A stretch of DNA of 64,000 bases from Gammaproteobacteria bacterium. GTDB lineage: Bacteria > Pseudomonadota > Gammaproteobacteria > Steroidobacterales > Steroidobacteraceae. The position numbers and the translations under genes were made by a program. The stretch's first letter is position 1. Each line of letters opens with the position of its first letter. This document shows, one piece after another, positions 1 through 10,697 of this stretch. Where the stretch lies: positions 157,569 through 221,568 of the forward strand of contig DAIDHD010000003.1 of assembly GCA_027459765.1 (NCBI GenBank), written 5' to 3'. Below the pieces are notes generated by a model that saw only the letters and a list, made by a program, of their open reading frames with translations, made no database searches and was not told where the DNA came from.

Positions 1-546
1 CGGCTCCAGCGCGCGGTCCCCGACCGCGTCGCCGACCACGAGCGGCACGAAGCCGTGCTGGCAGCAATCCACGGCGCTCGCCCGCACGCAACCACTGGTC
101 GACAACCCCGCGATGAGCACGGTGTCCACGCGCAGCGCGGTGAGCGTGGCGGCGAGCGATGTGCCGAAGAATGCGCTCGCGTATTGCTTGCAGATCACGG
201 TCTCCCCCGCCGCCGGCGCGAGTTGCGGCACGAAGGCCGCCCACTCGGGGTGCGCACCGCGCTCGAAGCAACGCAGCGCCGGCACTTTGCGGAAGAACAC
301 ACCGCCGTCACGCCCGCCAGGCTGGTATTCGACGAAGGTGTGGCAGATCGGAATCCCGCAACTGCGTGCCGCAGCCAGCAGACGCTCCGCCGCCGCGCAC
401 GCGGATTCCACGGCAGCGTAGAGCGGCGACTCGGGCGCGAGATAGGCCTGCACGAAATCGATCATGAGCAGCGCCGGCCGCTCGCCGGGATCGAGCGTCT
501 GCCCGAAGCCGCCGCGTCGATAGTTGGCGTCCAGATTCTCGTTCAT
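1..546 (-). CDS. Isochorismatase-family cysteine hydrolase (N-carbamoylsarcosine amidase-like), C-terminus off window
   Basis: Reading minus strand from ATG at 546: MNENLDANYRRGGFGQTLDPGERPALLMIDFVQAYLAPESPLY... with LIAGLSTSGCVRASAVDCCQHGF catalytic-Cys motif; open to the window edge (absent from the ORF track). Confidence 0.85.
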   Translation of the reverse strand, partial: MNENLDANYRRGGFGQTLDPGERPALLMIDFVQAYLAPESPLYAAVESACAAAERLLAAARSCGIPICHTFVEYQPGGRDGGVFFRKVPALRCFERGAHPEWAAFVPQLAPAAGETVICKQYASAFFGTSLAATLTALRVDTVLIAGLSTSGCVRASAVDCCQHGFVPLVVGDAVGDRALEP

Positions 547-566
547 GTCGGATTGCCGTCCCAAAG

Positions 567-1127
567 TCAGCCGCGAAACCGAGCCGTCGAGGCTCGCCAT
601 TCGTCGCGGTGGATCTCATAAACGACGTTGGGGCGCGGCGGCTCCCCATGGTAGGCCACCGCCAGCTCCCCGGTGAGCCGCGCGCCGAGCTTCTCCATCG
701 CCTGCCGCGAGCGGTGATTGGCGGCGCCGACGTGGAACACCACGCGCTCCACGGCCGCGAAGGCGTGATCCAGCATGAGGGTCTTCATGGCGCGGTTGTG
801 GCCGGTCGCCCAGCAGCCGCGGGCGAGAAAGGTGTAGCCGATGGCGACCACCCGTGCGCCGGGGTCGTGGTCGTAGAAGCGGGTGCTTCCGATCAGCGCG
901 CCGGTCGCCGCGTCGTGGACCCGGTAGGCACCGCGCGATTCCAGCGCGCCCGCGAAGAAATTCTCGAACACCTCACGTCGGTAACGGTCGGGGTTCGGGT
1001 GCTGCTCCCAGATTAAGGGGTCCGAGGCCACCGCGTACAGGGCCTCGAAATCGGCCGGGGTGAGCGGTTCCAAGCGCACCTTCGAGTTGGCGAGGGGGGG
1101 TCGGGCGAGGAAATGAGACGCGCGCAT
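567..1127 (-). CDS. GNAT-family N-acetyltransferase (RimJ/RimL-like)
   Basis: VRLEPLTPADFEALYAVASDPLIWEQHPNPDRY... HNRAMKTLMLDHAFAAVERVVFHVGAANHRSRQAMEKLGA. Confidence 0.88.
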   Translation of the reverse strand: MRASHFLARPPLANSKVRLEPLTPADFEALYAVASDPLIWEQHPNPDRYRREVFENFFAGALESRGAYRVHDAATGALIGSTRFYDHDPGARVVAIGYTFLARGCWATGHNRAMKTLMLDHAFAAVERVVFHVGAANHRSRQAMEKLGARLTGELAVAYHGEPPRPNVVYEIHRDEWRASTARFRG

Positions 1128-1247
1128 GGACCATCACCATAGACTCAGATCACCCGGACAGGAACCCCCGATGTCTCGCTGTGCCAAGCAATCCGCGCCT
1201 TCATCGACATTTCCCGCCGCTGGAGCGTCCAACGCGATCTGGCCGAG

Positions 1248-4200
1248 TCACGCGACGACCAGCGTGGTCCCGTCCCGCAGGTAGGGGAACTCCTCCACCG
1301 GCTTCGGTCTCGCGATGTGATAGCCCTGCGCGAATCCGATGCCGAGGCGCGCGAGCGTTTCGAGCACCTCGGCGGATTCCACCCGCTCGGCGATGGTCTG
1401 GATCCCCATGGCGCGGCCCACCTGGCTGATCGCCTCCACCATGCTGCGGTCGATCGGATCGCGGGCGACGTTCTCGATGAACTGGCCGTCGATCTTCAGA
1501 TAATCGACCGGCAGCGTCTTTAAGTACATGAACGAGGACAATCCGCTGCCGAAGTCGTCGAGCGCGAACCGGCAGCCGAGCGATTTCAATTCGCGCATGA
1601 AATACGCGACGTTGCCCAGGTTGGCGATGGCCGCGGTTTCGGTAATCTCGAAACACATCGCGCCGGCCGGCAATGCGTACTGGTCCAGCTCGTCGATCAG
1701 GAACTCGAGGAAGCGCTCGTCATTGAGCGACGTACCCGACAGGTTCACCGCCACCGTGTACGGCTTGCGACCGAAGCCGCCCCGGTAGGCGATGCGCTCG
1801 AACGCGCGACGCACCACCCAGCGATCGATCGAGGGCATGACGTTGTAGCGCTCGGCGGCCGGGATGAACTCCACCGGCGTCACCAGCGTTCCGGTTTCGT
1901 CGCGCAGGCGCAGCATCAGCTCGAAATGTTCGCGATCGCCGGCGCCGGCACCGATCGGCACGATCGGCTGAAAATACAGCTCGAACCGGCTGTCCTCGCA
2001 GGCGCGGGTCAGGCGCGACACCCACTGCATCTCGCGGTGGCGCTCCGGCACGTCGCCCGGCCGATACAGCTGCACCCGGTTGCGACCCTCGTCCTTGGCG
2101 GAATAGCAGGCGACGTCCGCGGCGCTCATGACGTTCGCCACCGTCGGCGTGTCCGGGGTTATCTCGACGATGCCGATGCTCGCCCCGACGGCGAGCGCCC
2201 CGTCCTGCCAGAGGAAGCGATAGTCGCGGATCGCCTGGCGCAGCGTCTCGGCGATGCGCGCCGCCTGATCGAGCGCGCAGCCGTGCATCAGGATGCCGAA
2301 CTCGTCGCCGCCCAAGCGCGCCAGCACGTCGCCGCTGCGGATGCGCGACTGCAGGAGTCCGGTGATCTGCTTCAGGAGCTGATCGCCGGCCGGATGCCCA
2401 CAGGTGTCGTTGACCAGCTTGAACTGGTCGAGGTCAAGGTACAACAGAACGTAGTGACAGGTGGGATCGTGGCGCACGCTCTCCACCGCCGCGGTGAGGC
2501 GATTCTCGAATTCACGGCGATTGATGAGCCCGGTGAGGGCATCATGGCTCGCCTGGTAATGCAGCGCACGGTGTAGCCGCCGTTCGCGGCTGATGTCGTG
2601 GAACACCATCACCGCGCCGATGAGGTTGCCGGCGCGATCGCGGATCGGCGCCGCGGAGTCCTGGATCACGATGTGCTGGCCGCGCCCGCCGACGCGAACC
2701 GTGTGTTGCGCGAGGCCGAGCACCTGACCTTCCCGCAGGCAGCGGATCACCGGGTTCTCGCCCGCCTCGCGCGTGGTCTCATCGATCACCGCGATCACCT
2801 CGGAAACGAGTTTGCCCTGCGCGTCGCGGTTCTCCCACCCCGTGAGGCTCTCGGCCACCGGGTTCATGTAGTCGATGCGCCCGTCCGCGTCGGTGGTGAT
2901 CACCCCGTCGCCGATCGACTGCAGCGTGACCTGGGCCCGCTCCTTGGCCTGGAACACCGCGGTCTCGGCGCGCTTGCGCTCGGTGATGTCGGCGAGCGTG
3001 CCTTCGTAGCCCGTGATGCGTCCCGTCCGGTCGCGCAGCACGCGGCCGTTCTCGAGCACCACCAGCATGGAGCCGTCGCGGCGGCGCAGGACGAGTTCCT
3101 GGTTGCGCACCTCGCCCTCGTCGTCCATGCGGCGGATGAACGCATCGCGATCCCCGGGCGCCCAATACAGCGTGTTGGCCGGCACGTCGCGCAAGTCCTC
3201 GGCCGACCCGTACCCGAGCATGGTCGCGAAGGCCGGATTCACCATGACGATCTGGCCGTCCCGCGTGGTCCGGTACACCCCTTCCATGACGTTCTCGAAC
3301 AGGCCGCGGTACTTCGCCTCGCTCTCGCGCAGCGCATCCTCGCCGCGACGGCGCTCGATCGCGATGCCGGCGATCTGCGCCATGCGCAGGATCAACTCCT
3401 GCTCGCGCGCGGTCGGCACCGCGCTCTCGTACAGGTAGGCACCGACGGTGCCGACGATGCGTCCGTCCGAGGCCACGATCGGCGCCGACCAGGCGGCGAC
3501 GACGTGCGCCAGCAACGCGGCCTCGCGACGATGATCCCAGAGCGCGTCGGCGGCGACGTCGGCCACGATCACCGGACGCGCCAGATACACCGCCGCCGCG
3601 CACGAGCCGTTGCGGATACCGACCGGCACGCCGTCCATGGCGGCGACGAATTCGCGCGGCAGATGCGGTGCGACCGCGATTTGCAGGGATTCGCGCTCGA
3701 CGTCCAGGAGGCTCACGCTGCACGCGCTCTCCGGCACCACCCGTTCGATCAAGTCGCAGATCGCGGCGAGCGTCGGCGGCAACGGCGCATTCGCGGCGAT
3801 CTGCTCGAAGATGCGCCGTTCGCCGACGGCGATCGCGTCGGCGCGCTTGCGCTCGGTGATGTCGGTGATGCTGGCGCGCACTAGGCGGCGGTTGGAACTC
3901 GGCAGGCGCACGAAGCGCACTTCGCAGGGCATGGTCCGGTCGTGCGCATCGACGTAGGTCCACTCGAACACGGGCGCCTCCCCGGCGAGCGTACGGTCGA
4001 CGTGGTGGCGCGGCATGCCGAGGCAGTCGCCCGCGGCGAGCAGCGCGTCGCGCCGCATCTTGAAGAAGCGGCAGGCATTGTCGTTGACGTCGACGAAGCG
4101 GCCGGAATCCGCGTCGAACACCAGAATGGCCTCCGGCGCGTGCTCGACGAGCGTGCGATAGCGCGCCTCGCTGTCGCGTAGCGACCGCTCCGCAAGCTGC

Positions 4201-4862
4201 CGCTCGGTGGTGTCGCGGATACAGACGATGTAGCCGTCATGGCGGTTGAAGCGCGCCTTGCTGACGGCGATCTCGACCGCGACCCGCCCTCCCTCCTTGG
4301 TGCGGCCCCAGGCCTGATGGGCGGCGAGATCGACGTGAGTGTCCTCGATCTTGGCGGCGAGCGATTCGAGCGCGTCGCGGGGCCGTGAGGCGTCCACCTC
4401 CGGCAGGAGGAAGTCCAAGGTGCGCCCGATCACCTCGGCGGGCGTGAAGCCGAAGATCCGCTCACCGGTCGGATTGAAGGTCTCGATATGCCCCGCATCA
4501 TCGAGGGTGACGATCGCATCCTTGACGTTGTCGAGAATCGCCTGCAGGTGGGAGGCGGACTGTTCACGGATCTCGCGCGTAAGCGCCTGCGCCTCGTCCG
4601 ACATGAGCTGCATCGAGCGCACCACGCCGCGACGCTCGGCATCGATCCGATCGTAGTGCGCGCTGATCGTGCGCAGCAGCGTCGCGAGATCGAGCTGACC
4701 TAAGCGGCCGCGCGCTTCGGCGATCTGTCGCTCGAGCAGGCGGTTGTAAGCCTCGGTCGCCGGGCTCGGCTCGCCCCAGGCTGCGACGGCGTGGTCGCGT
4801 GACACGAGCGGTGTTCTCCCAAAGGTGCGACGCGGGAGGCGCTCCTGCATCCCGCCGAGCAA
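1248..4862 (-). CDS. Multi-PAS/GAF diguanylate cyclase/phosphodiesterase (GGDEF + EAL)
   Basis: Repeated PAS cores, RLGGDEFGIL, FELMLRLRDETG (EAL position), DDFGSGLSSFMYLKTLPVDYLKID. Confidence 0.92.
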   Translation of the reverse strand: MLGGMQERLPRRTFGRTPLVSRDHAVAAWGEPSPATEAYNRLLERQIAEARGRLGQLDLATLLRTISAHYDRIDAERRGVVRSMQLMSDEAQALTREIREQSASHLQAILDNVKDAIVTLDDAGHIETFNPTGERIFGFTPAEVIGRTLDFLLPEVDASRPRDALESLAAKIEDTHVDLAAHQAWGRTKEGGRVAVEIAVSKARFNRHDGYIVCIRDTTERQLAERSLRDSEARYRTLVEHAPEAILVFDADSGRFVDVNDNACRFFKMRRDALLAAGDCLGMPRHHVDRTLAGEAPVFEWTYVDAHDRTMPCEVRFVRLPSSNRRLVRASITDITERKRADAIAVGERRIFEQIAANAPLPPTLAAICDLIERVVPESACSVSLLDVERESLQIAVAPHLPREFVAAMDGVPVGIRNGSCAAAVYLARPVIVADVAADALWDHRREAALLAHVVAAWSAPIVASDGRIVGTVGAYLYESAVPTAREQELILRMAQIAGIAIERRRGEDALRESEAKYRGLFENVMEGVYRTTRDGQIVMVNPAFATMLGYGSAEDLRDVPANTLYWAPGDRDAFIRRMDDEGEVRNQELVLRRRDGSMLVVLENGRVLRDRTGRITGYEGTLADITERKRAETAVFQAKERAQVTLQSIGDGVITTDADGRIDYMNPVAESLTGWENRDAQGKLVSEVIAVIDETTREAGENPVIRCLREGQVLGLAQHTVRVGGRGQHIVIQDSAAPIRDRAGNLIGAVMVFHDISRERRLHRALHYQASHDALTGLINRREFENRLTAAVESVRHDPTCHYVLLYLDLDQFKLVNDTCGHPAGDQLLKQITGLLQSRIRSGDVLARLGGDEFGILMHGCALDQAARIAETLRQAIRDYRFLWQDGALAVGASIGIVEITPDTPTVANVMSAADVACYSAKDEGRNRVQLYRPGDVPERHREMQWVSRLTRACEDSRFELYFQPIVPIGAGAGDREHFELMLRLRDETGTLVTPVEFIPAAERYNVMPSIDRWVVRRAFERIAYRGGFGRKPYTVAVNLSGTSLNDERFLEFLIDELDQYALPAGAMCFEITETAAIANLGNVAYFMRELKSLGCRFALDDFGSGLSSFMYLKTLPVDYLKIDGQFIENVARDPIDRSMVEAISQVGRAMGIQTIAERVESAEVLETLARLGIGFAQGYHIARPKPVEEFPYLRDGTTLVVA

Positions 4863-4968
4863 TCCATGTTAGGGAGATCCCCCAACGGGGGTGTGACGGA
4901 TTTCTCGAATCCGTCAGTCATCGGTTAAATGCCGACGTGACTGCGCTGCCGCAGCGCAACCGGTGCCG

Positions 4969-6789
<1,821 letters not shown>

Positions 6790-6904
6790 GGCGAACCCTA
6801 CGGACTAAACCGCCCATTATAGGCGGATTTCGTGACCGTCGCCCACCGAAAACGGGCCTCGCCGCGGAGGGGCCGCAGCGCAGGGCTTAAGGGACGCTCG
6901 AGTG

Positions 6905-6918
6905 CCCCCCCCCCCCCC
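6905..6918. repeat. Poly(C)14 homopolymer tract between a lipoprotein gene and typA
   Basis: agtg-CCCCCCCCCCCCCC-ggcggg read directly. Confidence 0.9.
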
Positions 6919-6926
6919 GGCGGGCC

Positions 6927-7466
6927 TTACGGTGCCGCCGAGGCCGGCGCCACGAGCAGCGGGATCGCGAACGCGCGCGCTTCGACCCCGTCGTCGCGTT
7001 TGACGGTGAAATTAAGGGTGAGCAGTTGCACGCCCTCCTGGGTCGGCGTGACCTCCAGCGTCTGCGGATAGGCTTCGCTCGGCTCGACGGAGCCCAAGGC
7101 GGGTATCGGGGAGGCCCCGACCTGCAATCCGACCGACCCGGTAGCCTGGACGTCGACCTGATCGGCGAGCACGTCCGGCAACCAGGCGAGCGCGACTTTG
7201 AGCGGGGTTCCCACCACGGGGCGTCGCTCCAGCGCGAATTTGAGCTGGACCGCGAGCGAGGACTTGCCGACCGTCGTGGCCTCCACCATGCCCTGGGTGG
7301 CTTCAGCGACCGTCGGCCCGGCCTTCTTCGGTGCCGGGGCGCTCGGCGGCGCGGATCCGGCCTTGGGCGCCGCACCCGGCGCGGCATCACGCTGACAGCC
7401 GGCGGTGGCGACGGCGGCGAGGATCAGCAATCCGAGAGTGCGGCGCATCGCGCTATGATCCCGCAA
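6927..7466 (-). CDS. Hypothetical lipoprotein
   Basis: MRRTLGLLILAAVATAGCQRD lipobox after an in-frame ATG. Confidence 0.75.
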   Translation of the reverse strand: MRDHSAMRRTLGLLILAAVATAGCQRDAAPGAAPKAGSAPPSAPAPKKAGPTVAEATQGMVEATTVGKSSLAVQLKFALERRPVVGTPLKVALAWLPDVLADQVDVQATGSVGLQVGASPIPALGSVEPSEAYPQTLEVTPTQEGVQLLTLNFTVKRDDGVEARAFAIPLLVAPASAAP

Positions 7467-7516
7467 AACCGCGCGGCTTCACAACCGCCGCGCCCTTGAA
7501 CGCGTCCCGGCGCGCC

Positions 7517-7547
7517 GGGTGCCGTGATACCCAGACACCGGGCACCC
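7517..7547 (-). terminator. Possible stem-loop downstream of the srkA-like gene
   Basis: GGGTGCC (7517-7523) ... GGCACCC (7541-7547) inverted repeat; no strong U-tract. Confidence 0.3.
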
Positions 7548-7551
7548 CCGC

Positions 7552-8532
7552 TCAGAGCTCGAGCGGCGGGCCCTGCACGGCATCCAGTTGCTCCTCCAGC
7601 GAACGCTGGTGCTCCTCCCAGTACCGCGGGGTGGCGAACCAGGGAAACGCCCGCGGAAAGGCCGGATCGGTCCAACGGCGGCCGAGCCAGGCGGCATAGT
7701 GGATCATGCGCAACGCGCGCAAGGGTTCGATCCAGGCGATTTCGCGCCGGTCGAAGGGCAGGAAGCGCTCGTAGCCCGCCAGAAGATCGGTCAATTCGCG
7801 GCGCATCTCCTCAGGCCCGCCCGCGAGCAGCATCCACAGGTCCTGCACCGCCGGGCCGGTGACGCAGTCGTCCAAGTCGACGAAATGTGGCCCCTGCTCG
7901 GTCCAGAGAATGTTGCCGCGGTGACAATCGCCCAAGATGCGCAGCCCCCCCGGCCCCGACCACGCCTGTGCGGCAGGTTCGATCGCCGCGAGCAGTTCCT
8001 CGGTGACTTGCTCGTACTTTGATTCGAGGTACGGCGGCATGAACCCCGAGTCGAGCACCGCGTCGCGCGCCCTGACCCCTAGTTCCTCGGCATCGAGCCG
8101 CGGCCGCTCACGAAACCGGCCGGCACGGCCGACGGCGTGGATGCGGCCGAGGAACCGCCCGACCCACTCACGCTCCTCGGTGGTGCCGAGCTCCGGCCAA
8201 CGGCCGCCACGGCGGGGAAATACCGCGAACCGATAACCGTGCGACTCGTGCAAGGTGCGCCCGTCGTGCGTGAGCGGCGCGACCACCGGGATCTCCTGGG
8301 CGGCGAGCTCGGCGGCGTAGGCGTGCTCCTCCAGGATCGCGGCGTCGCTCCAGCGGCCGGGCCGGTAGAACTTGGCCACCACCGGTGCGGCGTCTTCGAT
8401 GCCGATCTGATAAACCCGGTTCTCGTAGCTGTTGAGGGCGAGCACGCGGCCGTCGCAGCGAAATCCAGCCGCCTCCAGGGCGTCGAGGACTCGGTCCGGA
8501 GACAGCGCGGCGTAGGGGGCGTCGATGAGCAT
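7552..8532 (-). CDS. srkA: Stress response serine/threonine kinase YihE/SrkA family
   Basis: MLIDAPYAALSPDRVLDALEAAGFRCDGRVLALNSYENRVYQIG...ILGDCHRGNILWTEQGPHFVDLDD. Confidence 0.88.
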   Translation of the reverse strand: MLIDAPYAALSPDRVLDALEAAGFRCDGRVLALNSYENRVYQIGIEDAAPVVAKFYRPGRWSDAAILEEHAYAAELAAQEIPVVAPLTHDGRTLHESHGYRFAVFPRRGGRWPELGTTEEREWVGRFLGRIHAVGRAGRFRERPRLDAEELGVRARDAVLDSGFMPPYLESKYEQVTEELLAAIEPAAQAWSGPGGLRILGDCHRGNILWTEQGPHFVDLDDCVTGPAVQDLWMLLAGGPEEMRRELTDLLAGYERFLPFDRREIAWIEPLRALRMIHYAAWLGRRWTDPAFPRAFPWFATPRYWEEHQRSLEEQLDAVQGPPLEL

Positions 8533-8593
8533 GGCCGTCGAGTGTACCTGCCACGGCGGCGCGGGCGCCTTAGGTCCGTGCGACGCTGCTAAG

Positions 8594-10072
8594 ATGACGC
8601 CCATGCGTTGGCCACGTCCGAAGTCGTTGAGCGGGCTCATGATGATCGGCCTGACGATCGTCGCGGCGCCGCTGCTCGTGGCGATCGTGAATGCCGCCGT
8701 GCAGATGAACCGGCTCTCCAACTCGAGCAAGCAACTGGTGATGCACGGCGTCGAGGGCAGCCGCAATAACCAGCGGCTCACCGAGGAGATCGGTGCGCTC
8801 GAGCGCAGCGCCCGCCTCTACCAGATCATCGGCAGCGCCGACCTGCTCGACGTGTACGCGCGCAACGAGCAGCGGCTGGTCGCCACGGTGCACGACCAAC
8901 TCGGTCTGCCGCTCGATCCGGCCTCGAGCGCCGAGGCGCGCGAGCTGCTCACCACAGCGGAGCGGCTGGCCGGAGAGATCCGGACGACGCCGCCGAATTC
9001 ACCGCACTTTTCTGAGTTGATCGGCGGCTACGCGCGGCTCGGGGAGATGGCCTCCTCCATGGCCAACCGCGTGAGCGAACAACTCGACCACGAGCTCAAC
9101 CGGTTGCAATCGGCCACCCAGGCGGCACGGCGCGCGCTGTTGATCGAGACCTCGCTCCTGGTGCCACTCACCCTCGCCGTGGTCGGCGTGTTCACCTACC
9201 TCTTTGGCCGACCGATCCGCGCCATCGACCGCGCCATCAACGAACTCGGCCGCGGCACGTTCTCGCGGCCGATCGCGATCCGCGGTCCCTCGGACCTGGA
9301 GCGACTGGCGGACCAGCTCGAGTGGTTGCGCACCCGGCTCTTGGACCTCGCGCAGGAGAAGAATCGATTTCTGCGACACATGTCGCATGAGCTCAAGACG
9401 CCGCTCGCCAACATCCGCGAAGGCACGGAGCTGCTCATGGACGGTGCGGTGGGAGAACTCGCGAGCGCGCAGCGTGAGGTCGCCGCCATCCTGCGCGACA
9501 ATTCGATGAAACTGCAGCGGCTGATCGAGAACCTTTTGTCCTTCAGCGCGTGGCAGGCGAAGAGCGTGGGCCTGGAGATCTCGGAGTTCAAGCTGCGACC
9601 GTTGATCAAGTCGGTGCTGGAGAACCAGCAGCTCACCCTGGTCGGGCAACGGGTGCGGCTCGACGTGCAGATCGAGGATCTCGCGCCGCGCGCCGATCGC
9701 GCGAAAGTGCGCTTGATCCTCGACAATCTGCTCTCCAACGCCATCAAGTTCACGCCGCGCGGGGGTACCATCTCGATCCACGCGCGCGCCGAACGGGATC
9801 AACTCGTGCTCGACGTGATCGACAGCGGTCCGGGCGTGCCGCCGGAGGAGCGCAGCCGCATCTTCGACGCGTTCTATCAGGGCAAGACCCCGCAGGGAGG
9901 CCACGTGAAGGGAACCGGCATCGGCCTGTCGGTGGTGACCGAGTTCGTGAGCGCCCACGGCGGCGCCATCGAGATCCTCGATCGTCCCGCCGGCGGCGCC
10001 CATTTCCGGGTTCGATTGCCCATGCGCCAGGCGCTCCTGCCGGTCGGTTCGCGCAGCCATGCCACGGCCTGA
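8594..10072 (+). CDS. glrK: HAMP-domain sensor histidine kinase, GlrK/QseE-like
   Basis: FLRHMSHELKTPLANIREGTELLMDG (H-box), DNLLSNAIKFTP (N-box), GTGIGLSVVTEF; followed by a lipoprotein and an NtrC-type regulator as in glrK-qseG-glrR. Confidence 0.82.
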   Translation: MTPMRWPRPKSLSGLMMIGLTIVAAPLLVAIVNAAVQMNRLSNSSKQLVMHGVEGSRNNQRLTEEIGALERSARLYQIIGSADLLDVYARNEQRLVATVHDQLGLPLDPASSAEARELLTTAERLAGEIRTTPPNSPHFSELIGGYARLGEMASSMANRVSEQLDHELNRLQSATQAARRALLIETSLLVPLTLAVVGVFTYLFGRPIRAIDRAINELGRGTFSRPIAIRGPSDLERLADQLEWLRTRLLDLAQEKNRFLRHMSHELKTPLANIREGTELLMDGAVGELASAQREVAAILRDNSMKLQRLIENLLSFSAWQAKSVGLEISEFKLRPLIKSVLENQQLTLVGQRVRLDVQIEDLAPRADRAKVRLILDNLLSNAIKFTPRGGTISIHARAERDQLVLDVIDSGPGVPPEERSRIFDAFYQGKTPQGGHVKGTGIGLSVVTEFVSAHGGAIEILDRPAGGAHFRVRLPMRQALLPVGSRSHATA

Positions 10073-10688
10073 CGTTCGGCGGGCCATGCTGCTCGCGATG
10101 GTGATCGCGAGTAGCGGATGTAGCCTGGTGCGGCCGGCCGGAGCCGAGAAGCCGCTTCCCCCCCCCCTTCCCGACCGGGCGCAATCCGAATGGCCGGCCA
10201 TCGCGCCGCTGCTCGAAATGATGAGCGTGCTGCCGCAAACGGACCCGGCACGCCAGGCCGAGATCTTCCAATCGGCCAAGGACGCCGCGAGCATCGCCCC
10301 CACCACCAGCAACCGGTTGCGCTATGCGCTGGCGCTCGGGGTGCCGGGCCATCCGGGCAGCGATCCCGTCGCCGCACAGCGACAGTTGGCGCAGTTGCTG
10401 GCGCGGCCGGAGACTCTGCTGGCCTCCGAGCGCTGGCTCGCGACCGTGGTACAGGCGGATATCGAACAACGCCTGGTGCTGCAGGCCGAGAATCAGCGCC
10501 TGCGGGACGAGGTGCCGCACGAGCCGAACGACAAGATCGCGGGCTTGACGCGGCGCCTCGCCGCCGAGAGCGACGAGAACGCGCGGTTGCGAAAGGCGCT
10601 CGAGGAGGCGCGGGCGAAGCTCGACGCGGTGACGCACATCGAGCGCGCCATCAACGATCGCAACCCCAACGGTACGCGTACGCCGTAG
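10059..10688 (+). CDS. qseG: QseG-like lipoprotein
   Basis: MLLAMVIASSGCSLVRP lipobox; position between kinase and regulator; coiled-coil C-terminus. Confidence 0.6.
   Translation: MPRPDVRRAMLLAMVIASSGCSLVRPAGAEKPLPPPLPDRAQSEWPAIAPLLEMMSVLPQTDPARQAEIFQSAKDAASIAPTTSNRLRYALALGVPGHPGSDPVAAQRQLAQLLARPETLLASERWLATVVQADIEQRLVLQAENQRLRDEVPHEPNDKIAGLTRRLAAESDENARLRKALEEARAKLDAVTHIERAINDRNPNGTRTP
10158..10167. repeat. C10 homopolymer within the 5' part of the qseG-like CDS
   Basis: gcttCCCCCCCCCCttcccg read directly. Confidence 0.85.
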
Positions 10689-10697
10689 AGTGACGCC

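Noticed and set aside
2598-3884. Long + strand ORF (428 aa) antisense to the PAS/GGDEF/EAL gene
   Set aside because: High-GC shadow ORF; Arg/His/Ala-rich with no domain signal, while the minus strand reads a clear signalling protein.
1248-4862. Degenerate EAL domain (ELM instead of EAL)
   Set aside because: Glu is retained and DDFGSG...LKID is intact; ExL variants are common, so not evidence of inactivity.
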